DNA of 64,000 nucleotides from Pseudoxanthomonas sangjuensis (GCF_010211755.1 NZ_PDWR01000002.1:62001-126000); one strand, 5' to 3'; counted from the stretch's first letter, positions 8,102 to 17,759 are shown. The notes: generated by a model not told the origin, from the letters alone. A program made the numbers and translations.

Positions 8102-10849
8102 ATGTCGAAAGGGAATCGGCCGCTGCGCGCCGTGCTCGGTCTTGCGCTGTCCGCGCCGGGCATCGCGTTGGCGGGCGGTGGTCCGCTCGCGGACTGCAAT
8201 GCGGACGAACCGTGGCGCGTGCTGCGCGCTGCCGCCGGCGATGCGGTCGAAGCGCGCGCCTACTGGCTCGATCGCGGGCTGATCCAGTGGCCGGAACAGG
8301 CCGGCGAGGGGCGTTACCGGCTGTACCACGCCGCCGACGGCGGCCTCGTCACCCGGACGGGTACGCGGGTTCGCGGCAGCGATGCGGCCGTGGCGTTGGT
8401 GGTGGATGCCGCCCCGCTTTCTCCCGCGCTCGCCACGCGCTTCAAGTTCATCGGCGACGGCGTGCGCCTGGCCGTCCCCGCGTCCGGCCGGTTCCGCGTG
8501 CCGGAATTGCTGCGCGGCCAGTTGCGGCTGGTGCGCGAGGATGCGCAAGGCCGCGTGGTCGCCGCCACCGACCTGCAGGCGCCGGGCGCGCTCGATGACC
8601 TGTACGCGGCGGCAACGGAGATCGACGACTTCGGGGCGAACCCGCGATCCGGCGCGACGCGCTTCCGCGTATGGGCGCCGACCGCGCAGGCGGTGTCGGT
8701 GTGCCTTTACGACAACGACGGCGACGCGGCGAAGGCGGCCCGCGCGTTGCGGCGCGACGATGCGACCGGCGCGTGGTCGCTCGACCTTCCCGCCGACCTG
8801 TCCGGGCGCTACTACGCGTACCTCGTCGATGTCTTCGTGCCCGGCGCCGGCGTGGTCCGCAACCGGGTCACCGATCCGTACTCGGTCGGCCTCGGCGCCG
8901 ATTCGAGGCGCAGCTACATCGCCGACCTCGATTCGCCGGCGCTGAAACCGCAGGGGTGGGACGAGACGCCATCGCCGGACACCGTGCGCGCATCGACCGA
9001 CATGTCGATCTACGAGCTGCACGTGCGCGACTTCTCGCGCGACGACGCCTCGGTCGCCGCGGCCAACCGCGGCAAGTACCTGGCCTTCACCGAAGCCGGA
9101 TCCGACGGCATGCGCCACCTGCGCGCGCTGGCGCAGGCCGGCCTGACCGACGTGCACCTGCTGCCGGTGTTCGACTTCGCCACCGTGCAGGAACGGGACT
9201 GCGTCGTGCCCGAAGTGCCGCAGGCCGCGGCCGACGGCGACGCGCAGCAGGCGGCGGTGATGAAGGTCGCGGCGCGGGACTGCTTCAACTGGGGCTACGA
9301 CCCGTTCCACTACAGCGCGCCGGAAGGCAGCTACGCCAGCGACGCGGCGGACGGCGCGAAGCGCATCGTCGAGTTCCGCGCGATGGTGCAGGCGCTGCAC
9401 CGCGCCGGCCTGCGCGTCGGCATGGACGTGGTCTACAACCACACCAGCGCGTCGGGGCAGTCGCCGCACTCGGTGCTGGACCGCATCGTGCCCGGCTACT
9501 ACCAGCGCCTCGACGCGGCCGGCAGGGTCGAGACCTCGACCTGCTGCGCCAACACCGCGACCGAGCACGCGATGATGGGCAAGCTGATGATCGACTCGGT
9601 CGCGCTGTGGGCGAAGCAGTACCGGATCGATTCGTTCCGCTTCGACCTGATGGGCCACCAGCCGCGCGCCGCGATGGAGGCGCTCAAGCGCCGCGTCGAC
9701 GCGGCCGCGGGCCGCGACGTGCCGCTGATCGGCGAGGGCTGGAATTTCGGCGAGATCGCCGACGGCAAGCGCTTCGTGCAGGCCTCGCAGCTGTCGCTGA
9801 ACGGCTCCGGCATCGGCACCTTCAGCGACCGCGCGCGCGACGCGTTGCGCGGCGGCGGCCCTTCCGACAGCGGCGAGGCCCTGTTCGCCGAACAGGGCTG
9901 GCTCAACGGCCTGGTCTATGCGCCGAATGCGCACGCGCCGCGGGAACGGCCGCGCGAGGACCTGTTGCGCGCGGCCGACCTGGTCCGTGTCGGGCTGGCC
10001 GGCTCGATCCGCGATTTCCCGCTGGTCGCCTTCGACGGCACGCCGACCGTGCTGGAGAAGATCGATTACAAGGGCCAGCCGGCCGGTTACGCCAGCCAGC
10101 CGTCCGAGGTGGTCAACTACGTCGAGAACCACGACAACCAGACCCTGTTCGACATCGGCGTGTTCAAGCTGCCGGCCGGAACCAGCGGCGAAGACCGCGC
10201 CCGCGTGCAGATGCTCGGCGCCGCGATCAACGCATTCAGCCAGGGCGTGGCGTATTTCCACGCCGGCATCGACACGCTGCGTTCCAAGTCGCTGGACCGC
10301 AACAGCTACGATTCCGGCGACTGGTTCAACCGCATCGACTGGACCTATGCCGACAACCATTTCGGCACGGGACTGCCGCCGCGGCAGGACAACGGCCGCG
10401 ACTGGGAGTCGATGCGGCCGCTGCTGGCCGACCCGTCGATCAGGCCGTCGCCGCGCGACATCGCCTTTGCCCGCGACCAGTTCCGCGACCTGTTGCGCAT
10501 CCGCGCCAGTTCGACGCTGTTCCGCCTGCGCAGCGCGGACGAGATCAAGCGGCGCCTGCGTTTCCCGAACAGCGGCGCGGGACAGGATCCGCTCGTCCTT
10601 GCCGGCCATCTCGATGGTTCGGGTTATCCGGGCGCAGGCTTCCGCGAGATCCTGTACCTGGTCAACGCCGGTACGACGGAACGGGAGTTGGTGCTGCCGG
10701 AGGAACGCGGCAAACGCTATCGGCTGCATCCGGTGCAGGCCTCGCGTAACGCGGCCGATCCGCGACCGCGCGAAACGGCGCGCTACGTTGCGAACAGCGG
10801 GCGTTTCGTCGTGCCGGCGCGCAGCGCCGTGGTCTACGTGGTGGAGTGA
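8102..10849 (+). CDS. Pullulanase-type alpha-1,6-glucosidase, exported
   Basis: Debranching enzyme of about 915 residues that should cleave alpha-1,6 branches in pullulan, starch or glycogen fragments. An N-terminal signal sequence (APGIALAGG cleavage zone) precedes N-terminal beta domains, a CBM48-like domain (TRFRVWAPTAQAVSV) and the GH13 barrel. The pullulanase signature NWGYDPFHYSAPEGSY is present. Catalytic residues are Asp515 (FRFDLMG), Glu545 (IGEGWNF) and Asp678 (ENHDNQ). The C-terminus resembles the DUF3372 domain of this subfamily. A GTG at 8093 has the better-spaced Shine-Dalgarno (gggagg 8081-8086) and would add three residues. The esterase gene follows after six bases. Confidence 0.9.
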   Translation: MSKGNRPLRAVLGLALSAPGIALAGGGPLADCNADEPWRVLRAAAGDAVEARAYWLDRGLIQWPEQAGEGRYRLYHAADGGLVTRTGTRVRGSDAAVALVVDAAPLSPALATRFKFIGDGVRLAVPASGRFRVPELLRGQLRLVREDAQGRVVAATDLQAPGALDDLYAAATEIDDFGANPRSGATRFRVWAPTAQAVSVCLYDNDGDAAKAARALRRDDATGAWSLDLPADLSGRYYAYLVDVFVPGAGVVRNRVTDPYSVGLGADSRRSYIADLDSPALKPQGWDETPSPDTVRASTDMSIYELHVRDFSRDDASVAAANRGKYLAFTEAGSDGMRHLRALAQAGLTDVHLLPVFDFATVQERDCVVPEVPQAAADGDAQQAAVMKVAARDCFNWGYDPFHYSAPEGSYASDAADGAKRIVEFRAMVQALHRAGLRVGMDVVYNHTSASGQSPHSVLDRIVPGYYQRLDAAGRVETSTCCANTATEHAMMGKLMIDSVALWAKQYRIDSFRFDLMGHQPRAAMEALKRRVDAAAGRDVPLIGEGWNFGEIADGKRFVQASQLSLNGSGIGTFSDRARDALRGGGPSDSGEALFAEQGWLNGLVYAPNAHAPRERPREDLLRAADLVRVGLAGSIRDFPLVAFDGTPTVLEKIDYKGQPAGYASQPSEVVNYVENHDNQTLFDIGVFKLPAGTSGEDRARVQMLGAAINAFSQGVAYFHAGIDTLRSKSLDRNSYDSGDWFNRIDWTYADNHFGTGLPPRQDNGRDWESMRPLLADPSIRPSPRDIAFARDQFRDLLRIRASSTLFRLRSADEIKRRLRFPNSGAGQDPLVLAGHLDGSGYPGAGFREILYLVNAGTTERELVLPEERGKRYRLHPVQASRNAADPRPRETARYVANSGRFVVPARSAVVYVVE

Positions 10850-10855
10850 CGGGCG

Positions 10856-11899
10856 ATGGGCTGGCTCCCGCGCATCGCATTCCTGCTGGCCTTGCCGTTG
10901 ATTGCCGGCTGCGCGACGGCGGCCGCGGTCGCGCCGGCGCCGTTGGTGCCGAACGACGTGCCGGGCTTCCTCGGCCAGCCGATGCGGATCGTCGTGCACC
11001 TGCCGCCCGGCTACGACCCGAAGCGGCGCTACCCGGTGCTGTACGTCAACGACGGCCAGGACAGCGAGGCGGTCGGGCTGCGGCGCAGCCTGCAGGAACT
11101 GCGCACGGCGAAGCGGATCGCGCCGCTGATCGTCGTCGCCATCGACATGCCGAAGGACCGCATGGGCGCCTACGGCCTGTCCGATCCCGCCGCCGCGCGC
11201 AGCCTCGTCGGCGATTCGCGTTTCGGTCCGGTCGGCCGGGACGCGCATGCGTATTCGGAGTGGTTGATCGGCCAGCTGGTGTCGTATGTCGACGCGCATT
11301 ACGCCACCGATGCGCGGCCGCGGGGCAGGGCGGTCCTCGGTTGGTCGCTCGGCGGACTCAATGCGTTCAACCTCGGCTGGCAGTACCCGGACGTGTTCGG
11401 CACGGTCGGCGCGTTCTCGCCGTCGTTCTGGCTGTCGGCCGAACGCGGCACGCCGCAAGCCGCGCAGGACACGCGGCTTGCGCAGCGGATGGTGGCGGCC
11501 GGGGCGAAACGCGAAGGCTCGCGGTTCTGGTTCGAAGTCGGCGATGCCGAGGAAACCGGCGACCGCGACGGCGATGGCGTCATCGACGCGGTCGACGATG
11601 CGCGGGACCTGGTGCTGGGTTACATCCCGGCCTCCGGCAAGCACCAGGCAGGACTGGTCGGGTTCGGGTACGCGACCAACCTCGGCGTGCGCGAGGTTCC
11701 CGCAGTCGGCGACGAAGTGGCGTTCCGCGTGCTGCCCGGCGGCGAACACAACCAGCGCAGCTGGGCGCGGATGTTGCCGGAATTCCTGTGCTGGGCGTTT
11801 CCCCCCGGCTACGCGATGATGCTTCCGTCCGGCGGATCGACCGAGGCGGATTTGACGATCGGTGGACAGCGGATGTGCCGATCGGGGCAGTTCTGTTGA
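10856..11899 (+). CDS. Esterase-family lipoprotein (alpha/beta hydrolase)
   Basis: Predicted lipoprotein of 347 residues with the alpha/beta-hydrolase fold of the esterase D / feruloyl-esterase group. The signal sequence ends in a lipobox, LIAGC, about residue 20, so the protein should be membrane-anchored. The nucleophile elbow is GWSLGG with Ser164. A C-terminal GGEHNQRSW segment probably supplies the catalytic histidine. It lies six bases after the pullulanase-type gene, so it is co-transcribed with the glucan genes; removing acyl groups from substrate glycans is possible but unproven. Substrate unknown. Confidence 0.82.
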   Translation: MGWLPRIAFLLALPLIAGCATAAAVAPAPLVPNDVPGFLGQPMRIVVHLPPGYDPKRRYPVLYVNDGQDSEAVGLRRSLQELRTAKRIAPLIVVAIDMPKDRMGAYGLSDPAAARSLVGDSRFGPVGRDAHAYSEWLIGQLVSYVDAHYATDARPRGRAVLGWSLGGLNAFNLGWQYPDVFGTVGAFSPSFWLSAERGTPQAAQDTRLAQRMVAAGAKREGSRFWFEVGDAEETGDRDGDGVIDAVDDARDLVLGYIPASGKHQAGLVGFGYATNLGVREVPAVGDEVAFRVLPGGEHNQRSWARMLPEFLCWAFPPGYAMMLPSGGSTEADLTIGGQRMCRSGQFC

Positions 11900-12211
11900 T
11901 AGCGCCACGAACGGATTTGCTGCTTTGCAGCAAATGGTCCGTGCGATGCCGCGGCCTTGCAAAAAAGCGGGGCTTTCCGTGCATGGCGACTCGCTTCGAT
12001 GCGCAGGGCGCCGCAGCCGGATATTGCGGCGGAGTTCGCGTTTAACGATTTATGCATGAATACGTATGCAGGGAGATTTGTGCGGCATTGCGGGCGTCTA
12101 CCATTGCCGCACGTCGAAGGGCACTTGCATTCCCGCCATTCGCGAACCGGTCGCCGCGGGCGTGCCGGCACAACTCGGACTTACCAAGACAACATTCGAC
12201 TGGAGGGGAAG
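11900..12211 (+). promoter_or_regulatory. Promoter and leader region of the TonB receptor gene (312 bp, no gene)
   Basis: Non-coding stretch between the esterase and the receptor gene. It carries the second copy of the putative operator at 12056-12070 and a strong Shine-Dalgarno ggagggg at 12202-12208. The region 11900-12050 is locally richer in A/T than the genes around it. No confident -35/-10 pair or RNA structure is seen. Confidence 0.6.
12056..12070. promoter_or_regulatory. Putative LacI-type operator, copy 2
   Basis: Sequence atgaatacgtatgca, the exact reverse complement of copy 1 at 6334-6348. It lies 142 bases before the receptor start codon. This links receptor expression to the same regulator as the transporter and glucosidase genes. 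The link is an inference from the identical site. Confidence 0.65.
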
Positions 12212-14974
12212 ATGTTGCAACTCAAGCGCAACGTGCTGTGCGTTGCTTTGGCCTCGGCGATGACGCTGGGCGCGAACGCCGCGTACGCACAACAGGCCGG
12301 CCAGAACGCGGAAGCCGATCAGGACCAGGCCAAGAAGGATGACGCGGTCAACCTCGACAAGGTGACGGTGACCGGCATTCGTTCTGCCATCGAGAAGTCG
12401 ATCGACACCAAGCAGACTTCCACCTCGATCGTCGAAGCCATCTCCGCCGAGGACATCGGCAAGCTGCCGGATGCGTCCATCGCCGACTCCATCGCGCGCC
12501 TGCCGGGCCTGACCGCGCAGCGCGAGCGCGGCCGCGCCACCCAGATCAACGTCCGCGGCTTCGCCGGCGACTTCGCGACCGCCACGCTCAACGGCCGCGA
12601 GCAGGCCAGCACCGGCGACAACCGCGGCGTCGAGTTCGACCAGTACCCGTCGGAGCTGCTCAGCTCGGTGACCGTGTACAAGACCCCGGATGCCTCGCTG
12701 GTCGGCCAGGGCCTGTCCGGCACCGTCGACATGCACACGGTGCGTCCGCTGTCGTACGACGAGCGCGTGATGAGCTTCAACGCGCGCTACGACCAGAACA
12801 AGATCCGCGACCAGAAGGAAAACGGCTACCGCGCCACCGCCACCTACATCGACCAGTTCATGGACAAGCGGCTGGGCCTGATGCTGGCGGTCTCGAAGAT
12901 GGACAGCCCGCAGCCGGGCTACCAGAACGAGTTGTGGGGCTATGCCGGCGGACCGGACGGCACCACCGTGCTCGGCGGCGGCAAGCTGTACAAGTTCGAC
13001 AACAACCACGACCGCACCGGCGTGGCCGCCACGCTGCAGTTCAAGCCCAACGACTTCTACGAGGGCACGCTGGACTGGTTCCACTCCAAGTTCGAGAAGA
13101 CCGAGATCAAGACCGGCATGGAATTCGGCACGATCTGGGGCACCGGCGTGCTGCAGCCGGGCTACACGGTCAGCGGCAACGACACCATCACCGAGAGCAC
13201 CTGGGACAACGTGCACCCGGTGATCCGCATGGACAGCAACCCGATCGAGGACAAGCTGGATTCGATCGGCTTCAACAACAAGTTCAAGATCAACGACAAC
13301 TGGACGATCAACGCCGACCTGTCGACGTCGAAGGTCGATCGCGCCATGCGCTTCCTCGAGACCTACGCCGGCCCGGCCGCCAACGACGGCGCGACCACCG
13401 CGGTCGTATCGCTCGATCCCAGCCACAACTTCTACAACTACGTGCTCGGCGTCGACCTGGGCGATCCGGCCGCGCTGGAGCTGAAGGACAACGGCGGTTG
13501 GGGCCAGGACGGCTACGTCAAGGACTTCGCGATCGAGGACAAGATCGAGGCGTTCCGCCTGAACGCGATCCGCAGCATCGACGAAGGCGCGGTCAGCGGC
13601 ATCGACTTCGGCATCAACTACAGCAAGCGCACCAAGCAGAAGAGCTCGCGCGAAGCCAAGCTGTGCATCGAGGACTGCGTGGTCGGCGAAGGCGGCGTCC
13701 GCGACAGCCTGCCGTTCCCCGGCAGCTCCAGCGAATTCAACTTCGGCGGCTTCGAAAACCTCGGCTACATCGATGCGAACACCCTGCTGAACTCCGGCGT
13801 CTACAACCTGGTGGGCAACTTCCACAAGGACATCGCCGCGAAGAACTGGTCGATCGAGGAGAAGCAGACCACGCTGTACTTCAAGGCCGACATCGACGCC
13901 GACCTGTGGGGCAAGCCGCTGCGCGGCAACGCCGGCTTCCAGCAGGTCATCGTCGAGCAGAGCTCCAACGCGTTCAGCACCTTCGAGGGCAACCCGGCGG
14001 GTACGCCGATCACCGAAGGCATCCACTACTCGGTGTTCCTGCCCAGCATGAACCTGGGCTGGGAGTTCCTGCCGGAAACCGTGCTGCGCTTCGCCGCTGC
14101 CAAGCAGATGGCGCGTCCGCGCATGGACCAGATGAAGGCCGGCATGGATGTGAGCATCTGCGACACCGGCTGCCCCGCGATCACGAACCCGGACGGCAGC
14201 CAGACCGTTGCCCCGTACTGGAGCGCGGGCGGCGGCAACCCGAAGCTGAAGCCATGGCTGGCCAACGCCTTCGACCTGTCGCTGGAGAAGTACTTCAGCA
14301 CCGAAGCGGGCAACCGCGGCTATTTCGGCGTGGCGTGGTTCCATAAGGACCTGCTGAGCTGGATTCGCAACGAGGACCAGCCGTTCGACTTCGCCGGGCT
14401 GCCGCTGCCGGCGCAGACCCCGGACATGCCGAATTACCCGACCACGACCAACGGCAAGATCAACCAGCCGGTCAATGGCCAGGGCGGCACGATCCATGGC
14501 GTCGAGCTGACCGCGTCGGTGCCGCTGGACCTGCTGTGGAAGCCGCTGAACGGTTTGGGCATCATCGCGACCTACTCGGATACCGAGAGTTCGATCCGCC
14601 CGAACGGCGCCGGCACCTCGGAGCCGATGTCCGGCCTGTCCAAGTACGTGTCGAACATCACTGCCTACTACGAGCGCGGCGGCTTCTCGGTGCGCTTCAG
14701 CCAGCGCAAGCGTTCCGCGTTCCGCGGCGAGACCCGCGGCTTCGGCGCCGATTACCAGGTCATCAACATCGCCCCGGAAACGGTGCAGGACGCGCAGGTC
14801 AATTACAGCTTCTCGGACACCAGCGCGTTGAAGGGCCTGTCGTTGTACCTGCAGGTCAGCAACATCGGCGACGAGCCGTTCGCGACCTACGAATCGGGCG
14901 ATCCGTCCAACCGCCCGGTGTCGTACTTCGAGTACGGCCGCACCACGCTGGCGGGTTTCAGCTACAAGTTCTGA
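12212..14974 (+). CDS. TonB-dependent receptor (glucan uptake)
   Basis: Outer-membrane TonB-dependent transporter of 920 residues. Signal peptide of about 26 residues ends AYA. A linker is followed by the TonB-box-like VTVTGIRSAIEKS, the plug domain with the ADSIARLPGL and INVRGF motifs, and a 22-strand-type barrel ending in the aromatic LAGFSYKF. Length and N-terminal style match the carbohydrate receptors of Xanthomonadaceae and Caulobacter (MalA-like). The ATG at 12212 is supported by ggagggg six bases upstream. Downstream is a strong terminator. Maltodextrin as ligand is inferred from the flanking amylase, pullulanase and glucosidase genes. Confidence 0.92.
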   Translation: MLQLKRNVLCVALASAMTLGANAAYAQQAGQNAEADQDQAKKDDAVNLDKVTVTGIRSAIEKSIDTKQTSTSIVEAISAEDIGKLPDASIADSIARLPGLTAQRERGRATQINVRGFAGDFATATLNGREQASTGDNRGVEFDQYPSELLSSVTVYKTPDASLVGQGLSGTVDMHTVRPLSYDERVMSFNARYDQNKIRDQKENGYRATATYIDQFMDKRLGLMLAVSKMDSPQPGYQNELWGYAGGPDGTTVLGGGKLYKFDNNHDRTGVAATLQFKPNDFYEGTLDWFHSKFEKTEIKTGMEFGTIWGTGVLQPGYTVSGNDTITESTWDNVHPVIRMDSNPIEDKLDSIGFNNKFKINDNWTINADLSTSKVDRAMRFLETYAGPAANDGATTAVVSLDPSHNFYNYVLGVDLGDPAALELKDNGGWGQDGYVKDFAIEDKIEAFRLNAIRSIDEGAVSGIDFGINYSKRTKQKSSREAKLCIEDCVVGEGGVRDSLPFPGSSSEFNFGGFENLGYIDANTLLNSGVYNLVGNFHKDIAAKNWSIEEKQTTLYFKADIDADLWGKPLRGNAGFQQVIVEQSSNAFSTFEGNPAGTPITEGIHYSVFLPSMNLGWEFLPETVLRFAAAKQMARPRMDQMKAGMDVSICDTGCPAITNPDGSQTVAPYWSAGGGNPKLKPWLANAFDLSLEKYFSTEAGNRGYFGVAWFHKDLLSWIRNEDQPFDFAGLPLPAQTPDMPNYPTTTNGKINQPVNGQGGTIHGVELTASVPLDLLWKPLNGLGIIATYSDTESSIRPNGAGTSEPMSGLSKYVSNITAYYERGGFSVRFSQRKRSAFRGETRGFGADYQVINIAPETVQDAQVNYSFSDTSALKGLSLYLQVSNIGDEPFATYESGDPSNRPVSYFEYGRTTLAGFSYKF

Positions 14975-15005
14975 TCCGCAACCCGGACAGGATCCCCTCC
15001 CATTC

Positions 15006-15038
15006 GCCCTTGCCGGCCTGCGCCGGCAAGGGCTTTTT
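15006..15038 (+). terminator. Rho-independent terminator after the TonB receptor gene
   Basis: Perfect 12-bp stem gcccttgccggc / gccggcaagggc with a four-base loop, followed by five T. It starts 31 bases after the receptor stop codon. Confidence 0.9.
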
Positions 15039-15159
15039 CTTGGCGCGGGATTCCGACCGGAATCCTGCGCCGAGTCGCAAGGCGATGTCTGCCGGTTCGA
15101 TCCGATGGCCTGCTGGCCGGCCCCGGCCATCGTGGGCGTTGTGACTGGCAGGACCACCG

Positions 15160-17136
15160 GTGTCGGTGATGAACGCCAAGATCCAGCGATTTCGTGCGGG
15201 GACGACAAACCGGATGGCGGGCTTCCCGCCATGGCGTCGTCCCTGCCGCGCGGTCGCGACTTTGGTCGTCGGCTTCGTAATGGCGTGGCATGCACCGGGC
15301 AGCGCGCAGGAGAAATCGCCGGCGTCCATGCCCGCCGGCGTGTCCGCCATCCTCGTCGTGCTGCCACCGGCGCAGCCGTCGCAGTTCATGCGGCAGCAAA
15401 TGCAGACGGTCTCGCCGCAGTTGCAGCAGAACATGGCGCAACAATCGCAATCGGTTGCGGTTCCCGATGTCGCCGGGATGCCGGGCGCGATCGCCGCACG
15501 CGAACTGATGAGGAGCAGGTTGCGGCCTGGCCGCGCAGGGGAAGAGCCGAGTCGTCTCGCCAAAGGATTGGCGACGCGCACCGACCCGGCGGCGGACGCA
15601 CAGGTCGCATCCGGAAGCGGGGTTCGTTACTGGGTTGCGTCCGGCCGCAATGTCGTTCCCCGCGTCGATGGCATGACGCCGACGCAGGCGAGCGATGAGC
15701 TCGCTCGCAGCGGTTTCCGCCTCGGCAACCAGACAGTCGGCGAGGAGGCGGCAACTCCGGGCCGGATCCTGCGGCAGGCACCGACAGAAGGTTCGGTACA
15801 GCCGCTCGGCACTGCCGTCGATGTCGTGGTGTCCAGGCGCCTGACGGCGGTCGTGCCTGCCTTGAATGGGCGCCTGGCCGATGCAGCGGTAAGCGAGTTG
15901 TCCGCCCTGCGTTTGACGCCGGTGCGACAAGGCACGGAACAGGGCACGCTTGCCCGCGGCCTCGTGACGCGCACGGATCCGGAGGCGGGCACACGAGTGC
16001 CGGTCCCGAGTCAGGTCGCTTACTGGATCGCCTCCGGCAGTAATGCCGTGCCCGATGTCAGGCAGGCGACCGTGGAACAGGCTGGCAGCCTGCTCGATCG
16101 AAACGGCTTCCGCCTCGGCGCGCTGGGCTTTCGCGATACCTCCACGAATCCCGGGTTGATCCTGGAACAGACGCCAGTGGCAGGCTCCAGTCTGATCCTC
16201 GGCACCGCCGTCGATGTCGTCGTTGCCAGACGGCCATCAATCGTGGTTCCTCCCGTCGTCGGCAAGCCCGTCATCGACGCCACGGGCGAGCTAGCTGGCG
16301 TCGGATTGGCGCCGGTGCGTCGAGGCGAAGAAAACGGAACGTTCGGAAAGGGACGAGTGGCGCGCACGGATCCAGCGGCAGGCACCTCGGTGGCGTTCGG
16401 GAGCGAGGTGGGTTACTGGGCCGCATCCGGGGCGAATGCCGTTCCCGATGTCGGAGGAATGACGCCGCAAGATGCCGAGGACAGGTTGCACGAAGGCGGC
16501 TTCCGGCTCGGGGCGGTGGAGTACCGCGACAGCGAAACGATGGTCTGGCGTGTACTGAAACAGCAGCCCGTCGCGGGTTCGGTGCAGCCGCTCGGCACGG
16601 GAATCGACGTGGTGGTGGCCAGATCGCAACCGGACACGGTTCCCCCCGCGACCGGAGTTCCCCCTCCGATCCAGGAATCTCGCCTGGTGGAGATTCCTCC
16701 TTTGGTCGGCGAATCCGAGCAGTCCGCGATCAAGACGCTATCCGCAATCGGACTGGCGCCGGCCCGGCGGGGCGGAGAAGCCGGGTTGCTTGCCGCCGGA
16801 GGGGTGACGCGCACGGATCCTCCCGCGGGGACGCTGGTAAAGCCCGGGAGCGAGGTCGGCTATTGGGTGCGACCCTGGTGGCAGAATCCTCTGCTTGCCG
16901 TCGTGGCGGTCGCCCTTGTCGGCGGGATTTTGCTGTTGAATCACGCGGTGAAATACATCCGGACCCTTCGGTTGCTCAGGATCGAGCCAAGGTTGGATGC
17001 CGATGATGTGTCGTTCGGCCCGGATGCGCCGCTGCCGATGGGTCAGTCCGTGCAACTGCACGCGCGCGTCGTGGAAGGCGAAGCGCATCCGCAGGGACCG
17101 GTGCCCGTAATCAGGATGGAGGTGCGACATGACTGA
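15160..17136 (+). CDS. PASTA-repeat membrane protein of unknown function
   Basis: Protein of 658 residues. A signal sequence (VATLVVGFVMAWHAPGSAQ) is followed by about seven PASTA-like units in tandem; they alternate between two subtypes, giving a repeat of about 120-150 residues seen three to four times (recurring phrases: RTDPxAG, YWxASG, VPDVxxMTPQxA, GFRLG, PLGTxxDVVVARR). A single membrane helix (LLAVVAVALVGGILLL) lies near residue 575, then about 70 residues outside that compartment. There is no kinase or transpeptidase domain, unlike the usual PASTA proteins. Starts at GTG 15160, ATG 15169 or ATG 15214 are all possible; the last gives the neatest signal peptide. It overlaps the next gene by eight bases. 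Function unknown; peptidoglycan or muropeptide binding is suggested only by the PASTA fold. Confidence 0.8.
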   Translation: MSVMNAKIQRFRAGTTNRMAGFPPWRRPCRAVATLVVGFVMAWHAPGSAQEKSPASMPAGVSAILVVLPPAQPSQFMRQQMQTVSPQLQQNMAQQSQSVAVPDVAGMPGAIAARELMRSRLRPGRAGEEPSRLAKGLATRTDPAADAQVASGSGVRYWVASGRNVVPRVDGMTPTQASDELARSGFRLGNQTVGEEAATPGRILRQAPTEGSVQPLGTAVDVVVSRRLTAVVPALNGRLADAAVSELSALRLTPVRQGTEQGTLARGLVTRTDPEAGTRVPVPSQVAYWIASGSNAVPDVRQATVEQAGSLLDRNGFRLGALGFRDTSTNPGLILEQTPVAGSSLILGTAVDVVVARRPSIVVPPVVGKPVIDATGELAGVGLAPVRRGEENGTFGKGRVARTDPAAGTSVAFGSEVGYWAASGANAVPDVGGMTPQDAEDRLHEGGFRLGAVEYRDSETMVWRVLKQQPVAGSVQPLGTGIDVVVARSQPDTVPPATGVPPPIQESRLVEIPPLVGESEQSAIKTLSAIGLAPARRGGEAGLLAAGGVTRTDPPAGTLVKPGSEVGYWVRPWWQNPLLAVVAVALVGGILLLNHAVKYIRTLRLLRIEPRLDADDVSFGPDAPLPMGQSVQLHARVVEGEAHPQGPVPVIRMEVRHD

Positions 17137-17692
17137 AAACAGCGGGATCACGATCAGGCAGCTCCTGCCGAAGGACCGGTTCGAAGGCATGAAGGACGCG
17201 ATGCGGGACGAAATGGCCGGGCACGACGAGACCGGCAAGCGTAGCCTCGCGTTGGGATTCATCGGCCAGGAAGCGGAGTCCGCGCTGCGCGAGGTGCTCG
17301 ACTGCGATGTGTTCACGGTGTTGGCGGGCGGTTGGTGCAAGGCGCGGGAACTGCACGAGTACTCGGATCCGGAAAAGCATCCGCCCGGCGAACGAACGGT
17401 CGTCCATCTCGGGGAACATGCGTTGACGGCGACGCTGCACCCGACCCTGGAAATCAGCATCGGCCGCGTCCGCGTCTTCGAATTGCGCTTCACTTTGGAG
17501 GTGTCCGCCAACTTCAGGGCCGCGGCGCTGTCGATCCGCAGCGGTTGCATCACCGCGCTCGAAACAGGAGACGCATCCGTCAGTACGCAATTGAAATACG
17601 GCGGCAGGAGCTTGCACAAACGCCAGTCGTCGAAGCTGGTCAAGTTGCCCGGCAGGGTGTCGTTTGCCGAGCCGGGGCTGCGGATCGGCTGA
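17129..17692 (+). CDS. Hypothetical protein coupled to the PASTA protein
   Basis: Protein of 187 residues that I do not recognise. It has no signal peptide or membrane segment, so it is probably cytosolic. Features are a charged, helical N-terminal half (about residues 10-60, [19 protein letters not shown]) and a beta-rich C-terminal half. Its ATG lies inside the last codons of the PASTA gene (eight-base overlap), which points to translational coupling and a joint role, perhaps through the cytosolic tail of the membrane protein. The next feature is a tRNA on the opposite strand, so this two-gene unit stands alone. Confidence 0.75.
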   Translation: MTENSGITIRQLLPKDRFEGMKDAMRDEMAGHDETGKRSLALGFIGQEAESALREVLDCDVFTVLAGGWCKARELHEYSDPEKHPPGERTVVHLGEHALTATLHPTLEISIGRVRVFELRFTLEVSANFRAAALSIRSGCITALETGDASVSTQLKYGGRSLHKRQSSKLVKLPGRVSFAEPGLRIG

Positions 17693-17731
17693 CGATGGCC
17701 CATCACAGCTGGCCAAGTGCACCGCACGACA

Positions 17732-17759
17732 AAAGGGCCGGGATCGCTCCCGGCCCTTT
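17732..17759 (-). terminator. Terminator of tRNA-Ala (bidirectional)
   Basis: Twelve-base perfect stem aaagggccggga / tcccggcccttt with a four-base loop. Read on the minus strand it ends in a short T run (TTTTG), directly after the tRNA 3' end. Read on the plus strand it could also stop the PASTA unit. Confidence 0.85.

Noticed and set aside
2926-8199. A single 1757-codon open frame on the minus strand
   Set aside because: It joins the real amylase frame to antisense of the transporter and glucosidase genes; long stop-free antisense frames are expected at this GC. Only the part from 4599 has a signal peptide and homology pattern.
7922-11962. A 1346-codon minus-strand frame opposite the pullulanase and esterase genes
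   Set aside because: Composition is Arg/Val/Ala/His-rich antisense of clear GH13 and esterase genes, with no recognisable domain.
12098-15367. A 1089-codon minus-strand frame opposite the TonB receptor
   Set aside because: Antisense shadow; the receptor on the plus strand has signal peptide, plug and barrel motifs.
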